Assembly (NCBI GenBank): GCA_000296795.1 | Contig: BAFH01000003.1 | Span: forward strand, 1,302,401-1,366,400 | DNA length: 64,000 nt | Source of the DNA: Candidatus Jettenia caeni | GTDB lineage: Bacteria; Planctomycetota; Brocadiia; Brocadiales; Brocadiaceae | Direction of reading: 5' to 3' | Shown here: piece after piece, positions 17,313 through 26,258 of the stretch | Numbering within the stretch: the stretch's first letter is position 1 | Layout: every line of letters begins with the position of its first letter | The notes under the pieces: model-generated | Databases searched by the model: none | What the model saw: the letters and a program-made list of their open reading frames with translations, nothing else | Told to the model about the DNA's origin: nothing | Translations under genes and position numbers: made by a program

Positions 17313-18708
17313 CACATAAGTTGCGCATAAACCAGACAAAAATTGTGCTAACCAGCCATAGATAAGGGAAAGATGGCAGTCATGGCTGAGAGAGCCTGAA
17401 AAATCTTGTTCTTAACGATTCTATTGCCGTGAAATTTTGTTAAGTCATGCTTCAGTTCGTACAAAAATACTGCTTGGGAAGACTGACTTACCTGTTTTTT
17501 CGCTTCAGCAATTGAAAATTTTGGATACAGAGACTTCAGAATGTTATATGCCAGAATCACCAAAAGAATATGGTTCATATAAGCTTCAAAATCTCTGCAA
17601 TGATACGAGCCAAAATGCAGATACTGTTTGAGTTCCTTAAAGAGAATCTCTATTCTCCATCGCAAGAGATAGGCATAACAGATTGCTCTGAGAGAAAGTC
17701 TTTTACCAACACCTATAAGGGCAAGGGTTTGACGATCACGCTGAGAGAGCACTACGGTGGCAGGGCCAACCTTTGATACTTCAGCGCTGATTGACATAAC
17801 TTTTAAAGTATTTTTTCGTCCATTACAAGAAATGGATATTTTTTTAAGGGCTGGTAAGTATTCTTTCTTAAAATCAGCAGTATGCCGGGTGTATCCCTTG
17901 ATGGTAATCTTTCGATTGGAGTCTAAAGAACTGACAAATGACCATTGGGGATGAGTGGTAATTTCTGATACGATAAAGTGCGCTACAAAGGCAGAGTCGG
18001 CAACCACGATGACATGGGTTTCTAACGGAAGAGAGACCTCCTGTAAGATCTCTACGGCTAATTGGTTTTGGGTCTTAAACTCTTGGTTGGTTCTTCTACA
18101 AAATGCTTTGGTAAGATAGGGTTTTACGGCTATAATCCATGATGAATTGTCTTCACAGATAAGCAGGGCAAAGACAAAACAGTGGCCAATAATGAATCCA
18201 CGGGAAGTCTTGAACTTCTGAAGATTGCAGAGCTTTTTCCCTCTTTTGGCCTTCATTGTAGAATCGATAATCAGATGTGCCTTTTTCCCAATTCTTCCGG
18301 AGAGTTCTTTGGGAAGCATTTTCTGAGAGAGATTATCTAAGAATAGATTGTTCTTCATGTGTCTGGATACTTGTGCTTTATGTCGTTTGAGATATTGGGC
18401 AACTAAGCTGATACTGAAATGACCCCAATAAGTCATTAGTGTCCACAGATAAACAGCAATAAGTTTTTCCTGAACGGATTTAGGGGTACGGTGAAACAGC
18501 ATCTGTGAAAGCAAAGGGATTGAGAATGGTTTCTTCATGGTGGCTTCTCCTTATGAAAAATACTTGAACTATTCTTTCATAAAGAATGCCATACGTTGGG
18601 ACTGTTCTCAACCCTTATTTTTCAGGCTTTTTCAGCCATACGGTCCTTAATTTCCTGGTATTTGGCTACTCTTGGACAAATTTATCCTATTTCTGCGCAA
18701 CTTATGTG
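17313..18708 (-). mobile_element. IS4-family insertion sequence, left copy
   Basis: A 1396-bp element bounded by the inverted repeat CACATAAGTTGCGCA at 17313 and its complement ending at 18708. It encodes one transposase. A copy of identical length and almost identical sequence lies inverted at 26259-27654. I see no clear target duplication at the flanks. Confidence 0.9.
17348..18538 (-). CDS. IS4-family DDE transposase (left copy)
   Basis: 396 residues. The DDE residues are visible: Asp in HLIIDSTMKAKRGKK (about residue 90), Asp in VIVVADSAFVAHF (about 180), and Glu in YLLRWRIEILFKELK, which is a perfect Y-(2)-R-(3)-E-(6)-K signature of the IS4 family. It cuts and pastes the element by acting on the terminal repeats. 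The gene is full length. A single codon near the C-terminus differs from the right copy (Ala here, Gly there). An AGGAG sequence precedes the start. Confidence 0.95.
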   Translation of the reverse strand: MKKPFSIPLLSQMLFHRTPKSVQEKLIAVYLWTLMTYWGHFSISLVAQYLKRHKAQVSRHMKNNLFLDNLSQKMLPKELSGRIGKKAHLIIDSTMKAKRGKKLCNLQKFKTSRGFIIGHCFVFALLICEDNSSWIIAVKPYLTKAFCRRTNQEFKTQNQLAVEILQEVSLPLETHVIVVADSAFVAHFIVSEITTHPQWSFVSSLDSNRKITIKGYTRHTADFKKEYLPALKKISISCNGRKNTLKVMSISAEVSKVGPATVVLSQRDRQTLALIGVGKRLSLRAICYAYLLRWRIEILFKELKQYLHFGSYHCRDFEAYMNHILLVILAYNILKSLYPKFSIAEAKKQVSQSSQAVFLYELKHDLTKFHGNRIVKNKIFQALSAMTAIFPLSMAG

Positions 18709-18711
18709 GTC

Positions 18712-18885
18712 AAAATTGTGCATTTCCTAAAAAAAGAAATTATCCGCCCAGAATTCAACGAAAAGAACGCAGCAGATGAATTCCTTTCTATATGTGGTAC
18801 ATGGGATGATGACAGGACTATTGATGAACAGCTAAAAGGTATTTATTCAAGCAGAAAATTAACGACAGATACGGAGAACGTATGA
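18712..18885 (+). pseudogene. C-terminal piece of a VapB/RelB-like antitoxin cut by the IS
   Basis: Immediately after the IS end an open frame gives about 57 residues: VKIVHFLKKEIIRPEFN, then AADEFLSICGTWDDDRTIDE and QLKGIYSSRK. The FLSICGTWDDDR-x-IYSSR pattern is common at the C-terminus of antitoxins in VapBC-like pairs. The N-terminal DNA-binding part is lost to the IS insertion. Its TGA overlaps the ATG of the next small gene, so it belonged to an operon. Confidence 0.55.
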
Positions 18886-19015
18886 AAACGGAAAAAATTC
18901 TTAACCAGTTAATTAAGCCTTTAGTACTTTCTGGGGCATATAAGGATGAAACTGTTGCGCTGAAAGACATTGTAGCTACTCAGATAGAGAAGAAAATAAA
19001 GTCCTACAATAGAAC

Positions 19016-20166
19016 GGCTTTGTTGCACAAAGCCGGATAAATATCTGATATACTAAGAGAATAAGGGAAAGAGTACCATAAATTATTTTGTAGGATAAGT
19101 ATATCAGTATGAAGCAACAGAAACGGGACGTAAAGAAACTAGCAGGAACAGATAAAAGGCCGCTCCAAGAACAGAAAAAGAAGAAATCAAAGAAGGACTA
19201 CCGGGTAAGAAACTGGTCAGAGTATACAGAGGCATTAAGACAAAGAGGGTCTCTTGATGTATGGATAGATGAGGGGGTACAAGAGAAATGGAATGCAGAG
19301 CCAACGGGCCAAAGAGGGTCTCCCCCTACGTATAGTGATCTGGCCATAACATCAACGCTTCAGTTGGGTATCGTATTTCATCAAAGACTTCGTCAAACAG
19401 AAGGATTAGTCAAATCACTGTTTCGGCTCATGAATATCCCTCTGAAGGTTCCTGATTATTCAACCCTGTCTCGAAGAGGTGAAACAGTGGGAATTTCTTT
19501 AGCGAAAGAGAAGAAAGAGAATCTGGTATTAGTCCTTGATAGCAGTGGGTTAAAGGTCTATGGGGAAGGGGAATGGAAGGTAAGACAGCATGGATATACC
19601 AAGAGAAGAACATGGAGAAAGATTCATTTGTCCATTACTCCTGATGGAGAGATAAGAGCACAAGAGCTTACCGAGAATAGTACTGGTGATTCAGAGGTAG
19701 TAGATAAGCTTCTAAGCCAGGAAGAGTCAAGGATTGATACCTTTGCCGGTGATGGCTCCTATGATAAGAGGAAGGTCTATGAGAGTTGTAAGAGAAGAGG
19801 GATTCTCAGAATACTTATTCCTCCGAGGAAGGATGCAAAGATATGGCAGCATGGCAACTGCAGTACAGAGCCACATGTCCGAGATGAGACGATAAGGCAT
19901 ATCAGAAGAACTTCCCTAAGACAGTGGAAAGAGCGTGTTGGTTACCACGTCCGCTCTCTGGTTGAGAATGCGATATTTCGATTCAAAACCATCTTTGGCG
20001 ATAGGCTTTATGCCAGAAATCTTGCTCAACAAAGAACAGAAGTAGGTATCAAGGCATCTGTTTTAAACCGTATGATGAAATTAGGAATGCCGGAAAGTTA
20101 TGCGATCTCATAAATTGCATACTACAGGGAAAAACTGCTTTTTTATCGGATTTGTGCAACAAAGCC
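19016..20166 (+). mobile_element. IS5-family insertion sequence
   Basis: A 1151-bp element with terminal inverted repeats of about 24 bases: GGCTTTGTTGCACAAAGCCG on the left, and the complement of GGCTTTGTTGCACAAATCCG on the right. It carries one transposase gene. The flanks (CAATAGAAC and CCAGGAATA) show no target duplication, which suggests a deletion next to the insertion. Confidence 0.88.
19109..20113 (+). CDS. IS5-family (IS903-like) DDE transposase
   Basis: 334 residues, apparently intact. The order is typical of IS903-type IS5 transposases: RNWSEYTEALRQRGSLDVW, LRQTEG, VPDYSTLSRR, the first Asp in LVLDSSGLKVYGEGEW, the second in FAGDGSYDKRKVYE, and the Glu in RSLVENAIFRFKTIFGDRLYAR (in part). 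It mobilises its own element. The Lys/Arg-rich N-terminus is a likely DNA-binding region. The ATG at 19109 lies about 90 bases inside the left repeat. Confidence 0.93.
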   Translation: MKQQKRDVKKLAGTDKRPLQEQKKKKSKKDYRVRNWSEYTEALRQRGSLDVWIDEGVQEKWNAEPTGQRGSPPTYSDLAITSTLQLGIVFHQRLRQTEGLVKSLFRLMNIPLKVPDYSTLSRRGETVGISLAKEKKENLVLVLDSSGLKVYGEGEWKVRQHGYTKRRTWRKIHLSITPDGEIRAQELTENSTGDSEVVDKLLSQEESRIDTFAGDGSYDKRKVYESCKRRGILRILIPPRKDAKIWQHGNCSTEPHVRDETIRHIRRTSLRQWKERVGYHVRSLVENAIFRFKTIFGDRLYARNLAQQRTEVGIKASVLNRMMKLGMPESYAIS

Positions 20167-20255
20167 CCAGGAATATATAGAGTGGGCAGGCGAATTAAAG
20201 ATCAGGGAAAAGATAACGGAAGACCTGAGAAAACTCAAAGAAAAAGAAATAGAAT

Positions 20256-20452
20256 ATGTTGCTCACTGAATATTTCGCCAGACTTGTAAAGGGTATTGAG
20301 GAATATTCAGGTATGATAATGCTGACCATAAACCTCGGTTAAGCTTCAATTCTCATAAGCATCTCTCATCGGGTGAAATGATCCAATCTGGTATACCTGA
20401 ATTAAGCGATATTTTAGAAGAAATAATGGATTATATTTTACGGATTAAATAA
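20256..20452 (+). pseudogene. TumE/DUF6516-like toxin remnant
   Basis: The start overlaps the previous gene's end: MLLTEYFARLVKGIEEYSG. The frame then shifts and a different frame gives YDNADHKPRLSFNSHKHLSS and GIPELSDILEEIMDYIL. N-terminal YFxxL.xxIEEY and C-terminal YDNAxHxP.......HKHL motifs fit the DUF6516 (TumE-type) toxin family, whose members have about 100 residues. The middle of the protein is deleted and the frame is broken. It is the dead partner of the gene split by the IS5 element. Confidence 0.6.
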
Positions 20453-20583
20453 CGATACACAATTCCTAATTCTTTAGAGTGTTCAGAGTCTGTAATCTGA
20501 TAAAGATAAAATAGACAAACGATTCAGGGAAATTTATAATAGAACAAAGTGTATCTAACAGATTTATATCAGGAGAATAAGAT

Positions 20584-20871
20584 ATGCAATTAGAAATGAA
20601 AGAATTAGATGCCTTAGCTAAGAATCTCAATCTTTCAAAGGAAGAGATGCTGAAGGAAAGTCTAAAGGTTTTCCTGGAAAGAAAATTGAGGGAAATAAAG
20701 ACTGAGATGTTTAAGATACGAACAAAATATGGCGTTTCCTCTGTTAAAGAGTTTGAGGAGTTATATAGAAAAGGTGAGGTTGAAGAGAAGGATACGTGGC
20801 AGGATCTCCAAAGGCTTGATCATCTTGAGTTCAAAAAAGACGAGCTTGAGAAAGCCTTGAGGACTCTTTGA
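20584..20871 (+). CDS. Antitoxin-like small protein (orphan)
   Basis: 95 residues, charged and mostly helical. The first half has a ribbon/helix-like pattern LAKNLNLSKEEMLKESLKVF. The second half reads YGVSSVKEFEELYRKGEVEE followed by TWQDLQRLDHLEFKKDEL, a layout seen in small antitoxins encoded before toxin genes. An AGGAG lies 9 bases before the ATG. The stop overlaps a following ATG (TGATG), as in toxin-antitoxin pairs. However, the next frame (MIVDTCVVW...) stops after 22 codons. It could be the first residues of a PIN toxin, MIVDTxVW, but the remainder is absent. Confidence 0.6.
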   Translation: MQLEMKELDALAKNLNLSKEEMLKESLKVFLERKLREIKTEMFKIRTKYGVSSVKEFEELYRKGEVEEKDTWQDLQRLDHLEFKKDELEKALRTL

Positions 20872-20939
20872 TGATAGTTGATACTTGTGTAGTGTGGATT
20901 AAGCGGATGCGAATCCACCCTTTTGGAAATCGTTTCTGA
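20871..20939 (+). pseudogene. Possible start of a PIN-domain toxin, truncated
   Basis: The frame MIVDTCVVWIKRMRIHPF stops at 20937-20939. MIVDTxVWI is the usual N-terminus of VapC-type PIN toxins, in which the Asp is catalytic. Only about the first ten residues fit, and no continuation is visible in other frames. Very tentative. Confidence 0.25.
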
Positions 20940-21036
20940 AGAAACCTTCACCGATTGCTACTCTGTAAGAAGAAAAGGCAGATAATACCAACCAAATATT
21001 ATCATCCTCATGCATATAATGAATGAAAATAAGTAA

Positions 21037-21912
21037 ATGATCATCCATACCCTGAAAGAACAAGGCAAAATACACCCGCCGCACTGGCTAATAAATAACG
21101 TTCAGTATCTCACCATAATCGGTAGCGAGGCGTACGGAGTAACAAAAGATGAATCCGACCATGATATCTATGGTTTTGTCATACCTCCAAAGGAGGAAAT
21201 ATTTCCGCATTTAAAAGGCGAAATACCAGGCTTTGGAAAGCATTTCCGAAGATTCGAACAATGGGAGGAACACCACATACTGCATAATGGAAAGCAATAT
21301 GATTTTACGGTGTATTCCATTGTGAAATATTTCCAATTATGCATGGAAAATAATCCAAACATAATCGACTCCCTTTCCACTCCCCAAAACTGCGTGATTC
21401 ATATTACTCAAATAGGTCAAATGGTTAGGGAAAACCGTAAAATGTTTCTGCATAAAGGTGTCTGGCACAAGTTTAAGGGTTATGCCTACAGCCAGATGCA
21501 TAAGATGAAATCGAAAGAACGTGATGGCAAACGAAAAGAAATGGTAGATAAGTATGGCTATGATGTGAAATTTGCCTATCATATAGTTAGATTATTAAAT
21601 GAAGTGGAACAGATACTGATCGAAGGTGACCTTGACTTACAGAGAAATAACGAGCAATTAAAGTCTATCCGCAGGGGAGAATGGTCAGAGCAGCAGATTA
21701 TTGATTATTTCAATGCTAAAGAAAAACACCTTGAAGAACTTTATACAAAGTCAACACTTCCCAATTTACCTGATGAACAAAGGATTAAGGCATTGTTACT
21801 GCAATGTCTTGAGCAGCATTACGGATCACTGGATAAGGTAGTCATTACCACTGATAAATACGAACAGGCGTTACGCCAAATATCTGAAATTTGCAAAAGC
21901 CTTGGAATGTAA
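21037..21912 (+). CDS. RlaP/YcgL-like predicted nucleotidyltransferase
   Basis: 291 residues of the DNA polymerase beta superfamily (PF10127 type). The nucleotidyltransferase core is near the N-terminus: IIGSEAYGVTKDESDHDIYGFVI (in part), where GS and the DxD pair (SDHDIYG) bind nucleotide and metal. The rest is helical with KFKGYAYSQMHKM and AYHIVRLLNEVEQIL, typical of this family. Related proteins are named for association with RNA ligases, but no ligase is nearby. Probable substrates are RNA or nucleotides, and this is inference. It lies inside the IS-bounded segment, upstream of the rpoB-like pseudogene. Confidence 0.8.
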   Translation: MIIHTLKEQGKIHPPHWLINNVQYLTIIGSEAYGVTKDESDHDIYGFVIPPKEEIFPHLKGEIPGFGKHFRRFEQWEEHHILHNGKQYDFTVYSIVKYFQLCMENNPNIIDSLSTPQNCVIHITQIGQMVRENRKMFLHKGVWHKFKGYAYSQMHKMKSKERDGKRKEMVDKYGYDVKFAYHIVRLLNEVEQILIEGDLDLQRNNEQLKSIRRGEWSEQQIIDYFNAKEKHLEELYTKSTLPNLPDEQRIKALLLQCLEQHYGSLDKVVITTDKYEQALRQISEICKSLGM

Positions 21913-22370
21913 CTCAAACCTTTAGGTTTAAAAACATAGTTTAAAAATTCGAAAATCAAATTTCCGTTCCTAGCCATTCCAAATTTATTCTAGGATCTTA
22001 TTTTCTATACAGCTAATCACAACAACACATTTATCAACATATTGTTTATTCTTAACGATCCTCACAAATCTATATCCGCAGAATCGCTGTTAGAAGACAT
22101 AAGATGATTTGAGCACAATTGGATCATTGATTAAAAATATGTCAACCTAACAATTTATAGTTGCCTGAATATTCTCTTAGTGTTAAAATATCCGCCCTAT
22201 TTAAATAAATATTACACCAATAATATAGCAAATATCATTGCATGCCTTATCTTCAAGATAAATACAGAATCTTTATGCAGTAACAATAGCAAAATGGAAA
22301 TAAAGTTGCTTATAAGGAATTGATCCTTAATTTAATCCAGTTTGTAAATACCTTATACGGAGGTCTTTAC
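21913..22370. other. Intergenic, AT-rich
   Basis: About 450 bases with no coding frame. A short hairpin AAACC-TTTA-GGTTT just after the nucleotidyltransferase stop (about 21915-21930) could be a weak terminator. The end of the stretch carries the ribosome-binding site of the rpoB-like gene. Confidence 0.35.
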
Positions 22371-24594
22371 ATGGCTAATGTTGAAGTTGACAGATGTATT
22401 GAATTATCACCTCATTTAGACTCATACGCAAAATTTGTTAGACCCATCCCCAATAAAGATACTACCCTCCACACCATACTTTGCAGCCTCTTTCCTATTA
22501 AGATTCCAGGAAACGTTCAACCAGAAATGATCAATTTTGAAGAGATAGACAATACAACTGAAAGGGACGAGATATGCCAAAAATTACGTGGGATCAAAGA
22601 GAGTAAAGGGGATATTGATATATCGTTTTTGAAAAAGGAGATATTAACAGAAGTTAACTATAATGAATATGAAGTAAAAAATAGCTCAAAGTCCGAAGAG
22701 CGTTGTTTCCTTTATTCTGAAACTTTGAATACTACCATCCTGCTTAAACTTAAAATGAGTACGTATACCCGATGGTCTTATGACGGCGTTGATATTTACC
22801 ACAGGCAGGATGATGAAAAGGAGATACATCAGGTTTTAGGTTCTATACCGGCATTTACTGAGCGGGCAAGCTTTATAGTCAATGGATTGGAGCGGGTTCC
22901 TATAGCGCAAATTATTCCTGCATATGGGCTTCTTGTTGAAAGTAATATGGGTACAACATACACGGCATGGATAAGGCCCAAAAGGGGGTTGCAGGTAAGA
23001 TTTACCGTACAAAATAGTGGGGAAAATAGAGGAATTATAAAGGTAGATATTGCCAATATTTGCAGGCAATTAGACCTGGCCTGTTTTTTAAAGATATTTA
23101 GTTTCCAGGAAGAGGCTGATAACTTATTTCTAAATAAAGATGTATATAAAAAGAATTATTCAGAGGTTCAAAACGTTAGAAATCCTTTAAGCCAAGAGCA
23201 AATGAACTTTGTCACCCATCATCTCTTTCATTCCAGTCATTATGATCTCTCTTCGAAAGGCAGGAAAAGGCTCAATAACAAACTTGCGAAATCTTTAAAC
23301 GACCTGCATATAATTTCCTCTGACGATAGTATCATAAATCTGACAAAGCAAGATATCCTTGGAATAATAAACTACCTTCTCAATCTTGTTGAAGGTCTTG
23401 AAGGTTATGGTCGGATGATATTGATAATCTGGCAAATCAAGAGGTCTTGCTTATCGGAGATCAACTTGAAAAGATAACGATCGACGCCTTAAGTGAAATA
23501 AAGCAAAAACGAGAAGAAGAAATGAGTGGAAGATGGTTTAACTACGAAGATTCTTTAAAAAATATGCCTGCTACATTCGACAGATATGTACAAAGGTATA
23601 TAAATGGGGAGCTATGTCAATTGCTCGATCAGAATAACTCCCTCTCTGAGATATCTCACAAACGAAAAATTACATTCTACGGCCCTAAAGGTCTTAGCAA
23701 AGATTACCGGGGGTTCGGTAAAAGGGATGTCCACTATAGCCACTACGGCCGTATCTGTCTTGTAGAAACCCCGGAATCGGAGAAGATAGGGTTGACCCTT
23801 CATTTTGCTACCCATGCCAGGATTGAAGGTGGGCAAATTAAGACTCTCTATGTTCCCACGGATCAAACAAACGCCAAACTTTGTTATCTTAATCCATCCG
23901 AAGAAGAAAATACTGCCATCCTCCCTTATTCCGATGATAATGAGGTAAATAAAAATCAGTATTTTGCCAGAAGGGGTAAAGATGGAATGATACGATTATA
24001 TAATAAAAGCAAAGCTCACTATCAGGATGCTTATCCATCACAATGTATCGGACTTGCAGCAGCATTAGTACCGTTTATTCAACATGACGATGCTAATAGG
24101 GTCTTATGGGTGCAAAAAACCTTAAACAGTCTCTTCCCCTTTTATATCCTGAAAGGCCTCTGGTCAAGACAGGATTTGAAAAAGAAATAGCGCATCTCAG
24201 TGGACGGTGTATAAAAGCCAAATCGGATGGGGAAGTAATCGCAGTTGCTCCCAAGGAGATTGTTATTCAACGTGACGATGATTTGGAAAAGGAATCCTAT
24301 CCGCTTATGACAGAAACCCCTACAATCCATGAAACAATCATATACCACAAACCTTGTGTCAAACGGGGAGAAAAAGTTACAGCCGGGCAGATTATTGCCG
24401 ATAGTGCTGATACGAAAGACGGTGAGCTTGCGCTCGGAACGAATCTTCTTGTGGCATATATGACATGGTACGGACACAATTTTGAAGATGGGATTGTAAT
24501 CAGCGATAGACAAGTTGATGTGTATTGGATGGAATTTAAAAAAGATGCTGAAAATGGGAATAAGGCTCGCCACGGTATAAGCGGTATAAGGTAA
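22371..24594 (+). pseudogene. Divergent second RNA polymerase beta-subunit gene, frameshifted and truncated
   Basis: A GGAGG 8 bases before the ATG at 22371 marks the original start. Across three frames the protein follows RpoB: FIVNGLERVPIAQI (fork region), then DDIDNLANQEV, then LLDQNNSLSEISHKRKITFYGPKGL, then KRDVHYSHYGRICLVETPES (the rifampicin-site region), then LPLLYPERPLVKTGFE and AYMTWYGHNFEDGIVIS. Frames change near 23408 and 24103; a missing T at each would restore the reading frame. The start lacks the large lobe found in the housekeeping gene (49124), and the C-terminal third is lost. Identity to the resident rpoB is visibly low, so it is not a recent duplicate. No rpoC-like partner is present. 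It was probably a working gene before the island decayed. Confidence 0.85.
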
Positions 24595-24760
24595 TACAAG
24601 GAAAATAAGCCCTCATGGTAGTAGTTTTATGTCCTTTTTATGCTTCCGAGATACAAGGATGATTTGGATGGGAATATTTTAACCTTTTCCTGACTTGTTT
24701 ATCGATCGTATTTTAATTTACCCACAATTTCCTTTGTCTTTTACTCTTATTTATTAACCA

Positions 24761-25000
24761 CATTCTCGGATAGCCTATAATTACTAACCGTCATCAGTGG
24801 AAGAGCGAGGAGGCTATCTCTGCTTATTGGGGACAACAGAAGGTGGAATATATCTTTTAAAATCTGAAAAACCCTTTTTACTTGGCAGTACGGCCCCAGT
24901 ATCACTGGACAGACCAGAAGATTCACGTTCACGGATTTATTTGTGTCCTTGCATTTCTTCTGGGTATGGTTGTTTACAAAAGAGCCAAAGAACAAGTCCA
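24761..25000 (+). pseudogene. IS1634/IS4-type transposase C-terminal remnant
   Basis: In one plus frame with two in-frame stops: HILG*PIITNRHQWKSEEAI, then AYWGQQKVEYIF*NLKNPFY, then PQYHWTDQKIHVHGFICVLAFLL. This is the C-terminal Glu motif region of IS1634-like transposases (YxxxxxVExxFRxLKxP....RPxYHWTxxxIxxHxF). The 5' part and the ends of the element are not recognisable. It follows the rpoB-like pseudogene and adds to the IS graveyard. Confidence 0.7.
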
Positions 25001-25116
25001 TTTCCAGGGTTCATTCCATACCCTAAATGTATAGTCTAGCGTGGTTTGTCAGATATTACACGGTAACTTATTATTAAGAATCACACATTGATGATGACAC
25101 ATGTTCTGAAGAGGTA

Positions 25117-26181
25117 CTAACCTTTCGTTTGGTTTCTTCTCGTGCTAACCCTTTGTTTCCAGTCTCTCTTAACTCTTCCATCGTCATCTTCGTCATAAAT
25201 TTCACCTAAGACTTCTTCTACAATATCCTCCAATGTTACAATGCCCATAACTTGATTGTCTTGACGTACAATGGCCATATGAATCCGATTTCCCTGAAAA
25301 TCCTTAAGCATTTTGAGAATGGATTCATTCAGATTCACAAAGTAAGGTTTACGGAGTAGGCTGGTTAAAGAGAATTCTGTTTTGGTATCCATCATAGCGA
25401 TAAATTCCTTTGTGTGAAGAATACCAATTACCTGGGGCTCGATTTCGTCTGATATGACGGGCAGTCTTGTGTGTCCGCAATCAATAATAATTTTTAATAT
25501 TTCTTCCTTGCCCATAGAGTTTCGAATCGTTGTTACCCGGGAAAAGGGAACCATGGCCTCTGATGCTTTCTTAAAGCGTAAAGTAAATAAATTCAAAATG
25601 TAATCTCTGTGAAATGAGTGCAGAGATCTTAAAGAAAGCTCTGATACCCCCGCTCCTTCTTCCGAAGAAAGGAACGAGTTAATACCTACGAGCGAAAGAA
25701 ATTTTACTGTTGATTGCTCCAGGATATGGACAACAGGTGTTGCAATCTTTGTCATAATCGTTAAGAGCCGGCTAGAAGCCAAAGATACCTCTTCGGGGTA
25801 ACGGATTGCGATCGCTTTCGGTATCAACTCGCCGATAATAACGGAAAAAAAGGTGAATGGGATAACGAAAAGTACAATTCCAACAAATTCAGCCGTTGTT
25901 CCGGAAATCCCTAAAAAGCCCTTCATATATGGCAGAATAGATTTTATTACTTTGCCACCTCCAAGCGCTGCAGATAAAGCCCCAATCAGCGTAATACCTA
26001 TCTGGATAACGGCAAAGGTCCTTTCCGGGCGTGCTCGTAAATCAAGGAATATTTTGGCAGTTTTATTGCCTTTAAAAGCCATATCTCTTAAAAGCGGGAC
26101 ATTGGTAGAAGCAAATGCCATTTCTATACATGAAAGTACACCATTAAAAAAAAGCAATATAATTACTATTATCCATTCCAT
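25117..26181 (-). CDS. CNNM/DUF21 and CBS-pair membrane protein
   Basis: 354 residues. The N-terminal DUF21 (CNNM) domain has about four membrane segments (3-20, 55-75, 95-120, 130-150) and the typical IEMAFASTNVPLLRDMA, IGITLIGALSAALGGG and IIGELIPKAIAIRYPE. Two CBS domains follow (about 205-330), ending in GIVTLEDIVEEVLGEIYDEDD. The family is linked to magnesium/cobalt export or haemolysin-like proteins. The C-terminal CorC/HlyC domain is absent, giving a short form. It lies 77 bases inside the right IS4 copy and looks intact. Confidence 0.88.
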   Translation of the reverse strand: MEWIIVIILLFFNGVLSCIEMAFASTNVPLLRDMAFKGNKTAKIFLDLRARPERTFAVIQIGITLIGALSAALGGGKVIKSILPYMKGFLGISGTTAEFVGIVLFVIPFTFFSVIIGELIPKAIAIRYPEEVSLASSRLLTIMTKIATPVVHILEQSTVKFLSLVGINSFLSSEEGAGVSELSLRSLHSFHRDYILNLFTLRFKKASEAMVPFSRVTTIRNSMGKEEILKIIIDCGHTRLPVISDEIEPQVIGILHTKEFIAMMDTKTEFSLTSLLRKPYFVNLNESILKMLKDFQGNRIHMAIVRQDNQVMGIVTLEDIVEEVLGEIYDEDDDGRVKRDWKQRVSTRRNQTKG

Positions 26182-26258
26182 AATTTAGATTTAGATGACT
26201 ACTTAATTCAAAAACTTTATAGCTTATACAATTGAGCAAACAGATATTTTAATAATAA

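Larger units (their letters stand above)
18882..20269 (+). pseudogene. Small antitoxin-like gene split by an IS5-family element
   Basis: The 5' part starts at 18882 (MKTEKILNQLIKPLVLSGAY...VALKDIVATQIEKKIKSYN) and runs into the IS at 19016. After the IS, the frame EYIEWAGELKIREKITEDL...KEKEIEYVAH continues to a TGA at 20267-20269. Both ends are charged and helical, like small coiled-coil antitoxins. The middle appears shortened as well as interrupted. Its stop overlaps the start of the TumE-like remnant. I assign the antitoxin role from position and composition only. Confidence 0.6.

Noticed and set aside
17437-17954. Frames of 64-68 codons opposite the IS4 transposase, repeated at 27013-27530
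   Set aside because: Mirror-image shadows of the transposase with no independent start signals.
17313-18708. A target-site duplication around the left IS4 copy
   Set aside because: Flanks ATTATTTT and GTCAAAAT share no convincing direct repeat.
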